Positions 22,486 through 22,918 of a DNA stretch of 22,918 nucleotides are shown here, piece by piece. Below the pieces are notes generated by a model. It ran no database searches and was not told where the DNA came from. It saw only the letters and a list, made by a program, of their open reading frames with translations. Each line of letters begins with the position of its first letter. Position 1 is the first letter of the stretch. The position numbers were made by a program, and so were the translations under genes. This stretch comes from CANKHA01 sp034668825 (GTDB lineage Bacteria > Pseudomonadota > Alphaproteobacteria > Rhizobiales > Xanthobacteraceae): the NCBI GenBank assembly GCA_034668825.1, contig JAXDOR010000162.1, positions 1 through 22,918 on the forward strand. The letters are read 5' to 3'.

Positions 22486-22918
22486 ATGCAACTTCGTCAA
22501 GTCTGCACCGCCGCCGCAGTTTCTTTTCTTCTCGCCGGCAACGCCTTGGCGCAGTCGCCGGCCGAATTCTATAAGGGCAAAAACGTTACGCTGCAGGTCG
22601 GATTTGGTCCGGGCGGCGATGATGATCTCTGGGCCCGCATTATCTCCAAGCATATGGGCAACCATATTCCGGGCAATCCCACCATCGTGCCGCAGAATTT
22701 GCCCGGCGCTGCCGGCCTCCTGGTGGTCAACCGGCTCTATAACGCCTCGCCCAAGGACGGTTCAGTGTTCGGTATGATCAATCGCGGCATTCCCTTCGAG
22801 CCTTTGCTCGGCGGCCAAGGCATTCAGTTCGATGTGGCAAAATTGAACTGGATCGGCAGCCCCAACCGCGACACCACCGTCTGCGGCGCGCGCAAGGACG
22901 CCGAGGTGAAGACGCTGC
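22486..22918 (+). CDS. TTT-type periplasmic solute-binding protein (FYKGK subgroup), 3' end off window
   Basis: From ATG 22486 the frame stays open for 144 codons to the window edge. The signal peptide ends near residue 22 (NALA before QS). The mature part reads PAEFYKGKNVTLQVGFGPGG, ARIISKHMGNHIPG, NPTIVPQNLPGAAGLLVVNR and DGSVFGMINRG. It aligns without gaps to the mature start of the protein encoded at 20163-21218, with roughly half the residues identical by eye. GGGAAG lies about six bases before the ATG. It follows the cyclodeaminase-family gene by 33 bases and is probably cotranscribed. Confidence 0.88.
   Translation, partial: MQLRQVCTAAAVSFLLAGNALAQSPAEFYKGKNVTLQVGFGPGGDDDLWARIISKHMGNHIPGNPTIVPQNLPGAAGLLVVNRLYNASPKDGSVFGMINRGIPFEPLLGGQGIQFDVAKLNWIGSPNRDTTVCGARKDAEVKTL

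Noticed and set aside
21319..22665. Minus-strand 448-codon frame
   Set aside because: It is antisense to the cyclodeaminase and to the start of the last binding protein, both with clear motifs and ribosome sites.

Overview
The window is a GC-rich chromosomal segment of an alphaproteobacterium, most likely Hyphomicrobiales (Rhizobiales) near Bradyrhizobium or Xanthobacteraceae. This rests on the small conserved families present (DUF3750, DUF4332, a TIGR03809-like protein, a short PuuD-like membrane protein), on several orphan tripartite-tricarboxylate (Bug-type) binding proteins, on alphaproteobacterial palindromic repeats and on a CtrA-type site. No lineage marker gene is present, so the placement is inference. 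About 22 confident genes cover nearly all of the sequence. No rRNA, tRNA, CRISPR, transposase or prophage gene was seen.

Region 1 (1-3842): a truncated two-helix membrane protein with a long proline-rich tail and a PuuD-like membrane protein lie on the minus strand. Diverging from them are an Fe-type superoxide dismutase with a strong intrinsic terminator and a GT39-like membrane glycosyltransferase. Region 2 (3843-4553): a gene-poor, partly AT-rich gap holds a REP-like palindrome, a perfect 9-bp hairpin, a perfect 15-bp inverted repeat and at most one tiny membrane ORF. Region 3 (4554-8261, minus): an isolated glycogen debranching enzyme (glgX) and an M20 dipeptidase that has its own terminator.

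Region 4 (8486-13917): two small helical proteins, then the folate operon folP-folB-folK with overlapping or closely abutting genes. These are followed by small membrane and zinc-ribbon proteins, pyroglutamyl peptidase, a DUF3750 protein and a small minus-strand protein with a perfect TTAA-N7-TTAA site upstream.

Region 5 (14024-22918) is a catabolic and uptake region. It holds a minus-strand aspartate dehydrogenase-scoA-scoB set divergent from a Bug solute-binding protein, a repeat-containing alanine/proline-rich envelope protein and a lactate permease with terminator. Last come two paralogous binding proteins flanking, on opposite strands, an ornithine cyclodeaminase-family enzyme; the second binding protein runs off the right edge. 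The binding proteins have no TctA/TctB membrane partners in the window. The likely theme is uptake of small carboxylates or amino acids, their dehydrogenation or deamination, and CoA transfer.
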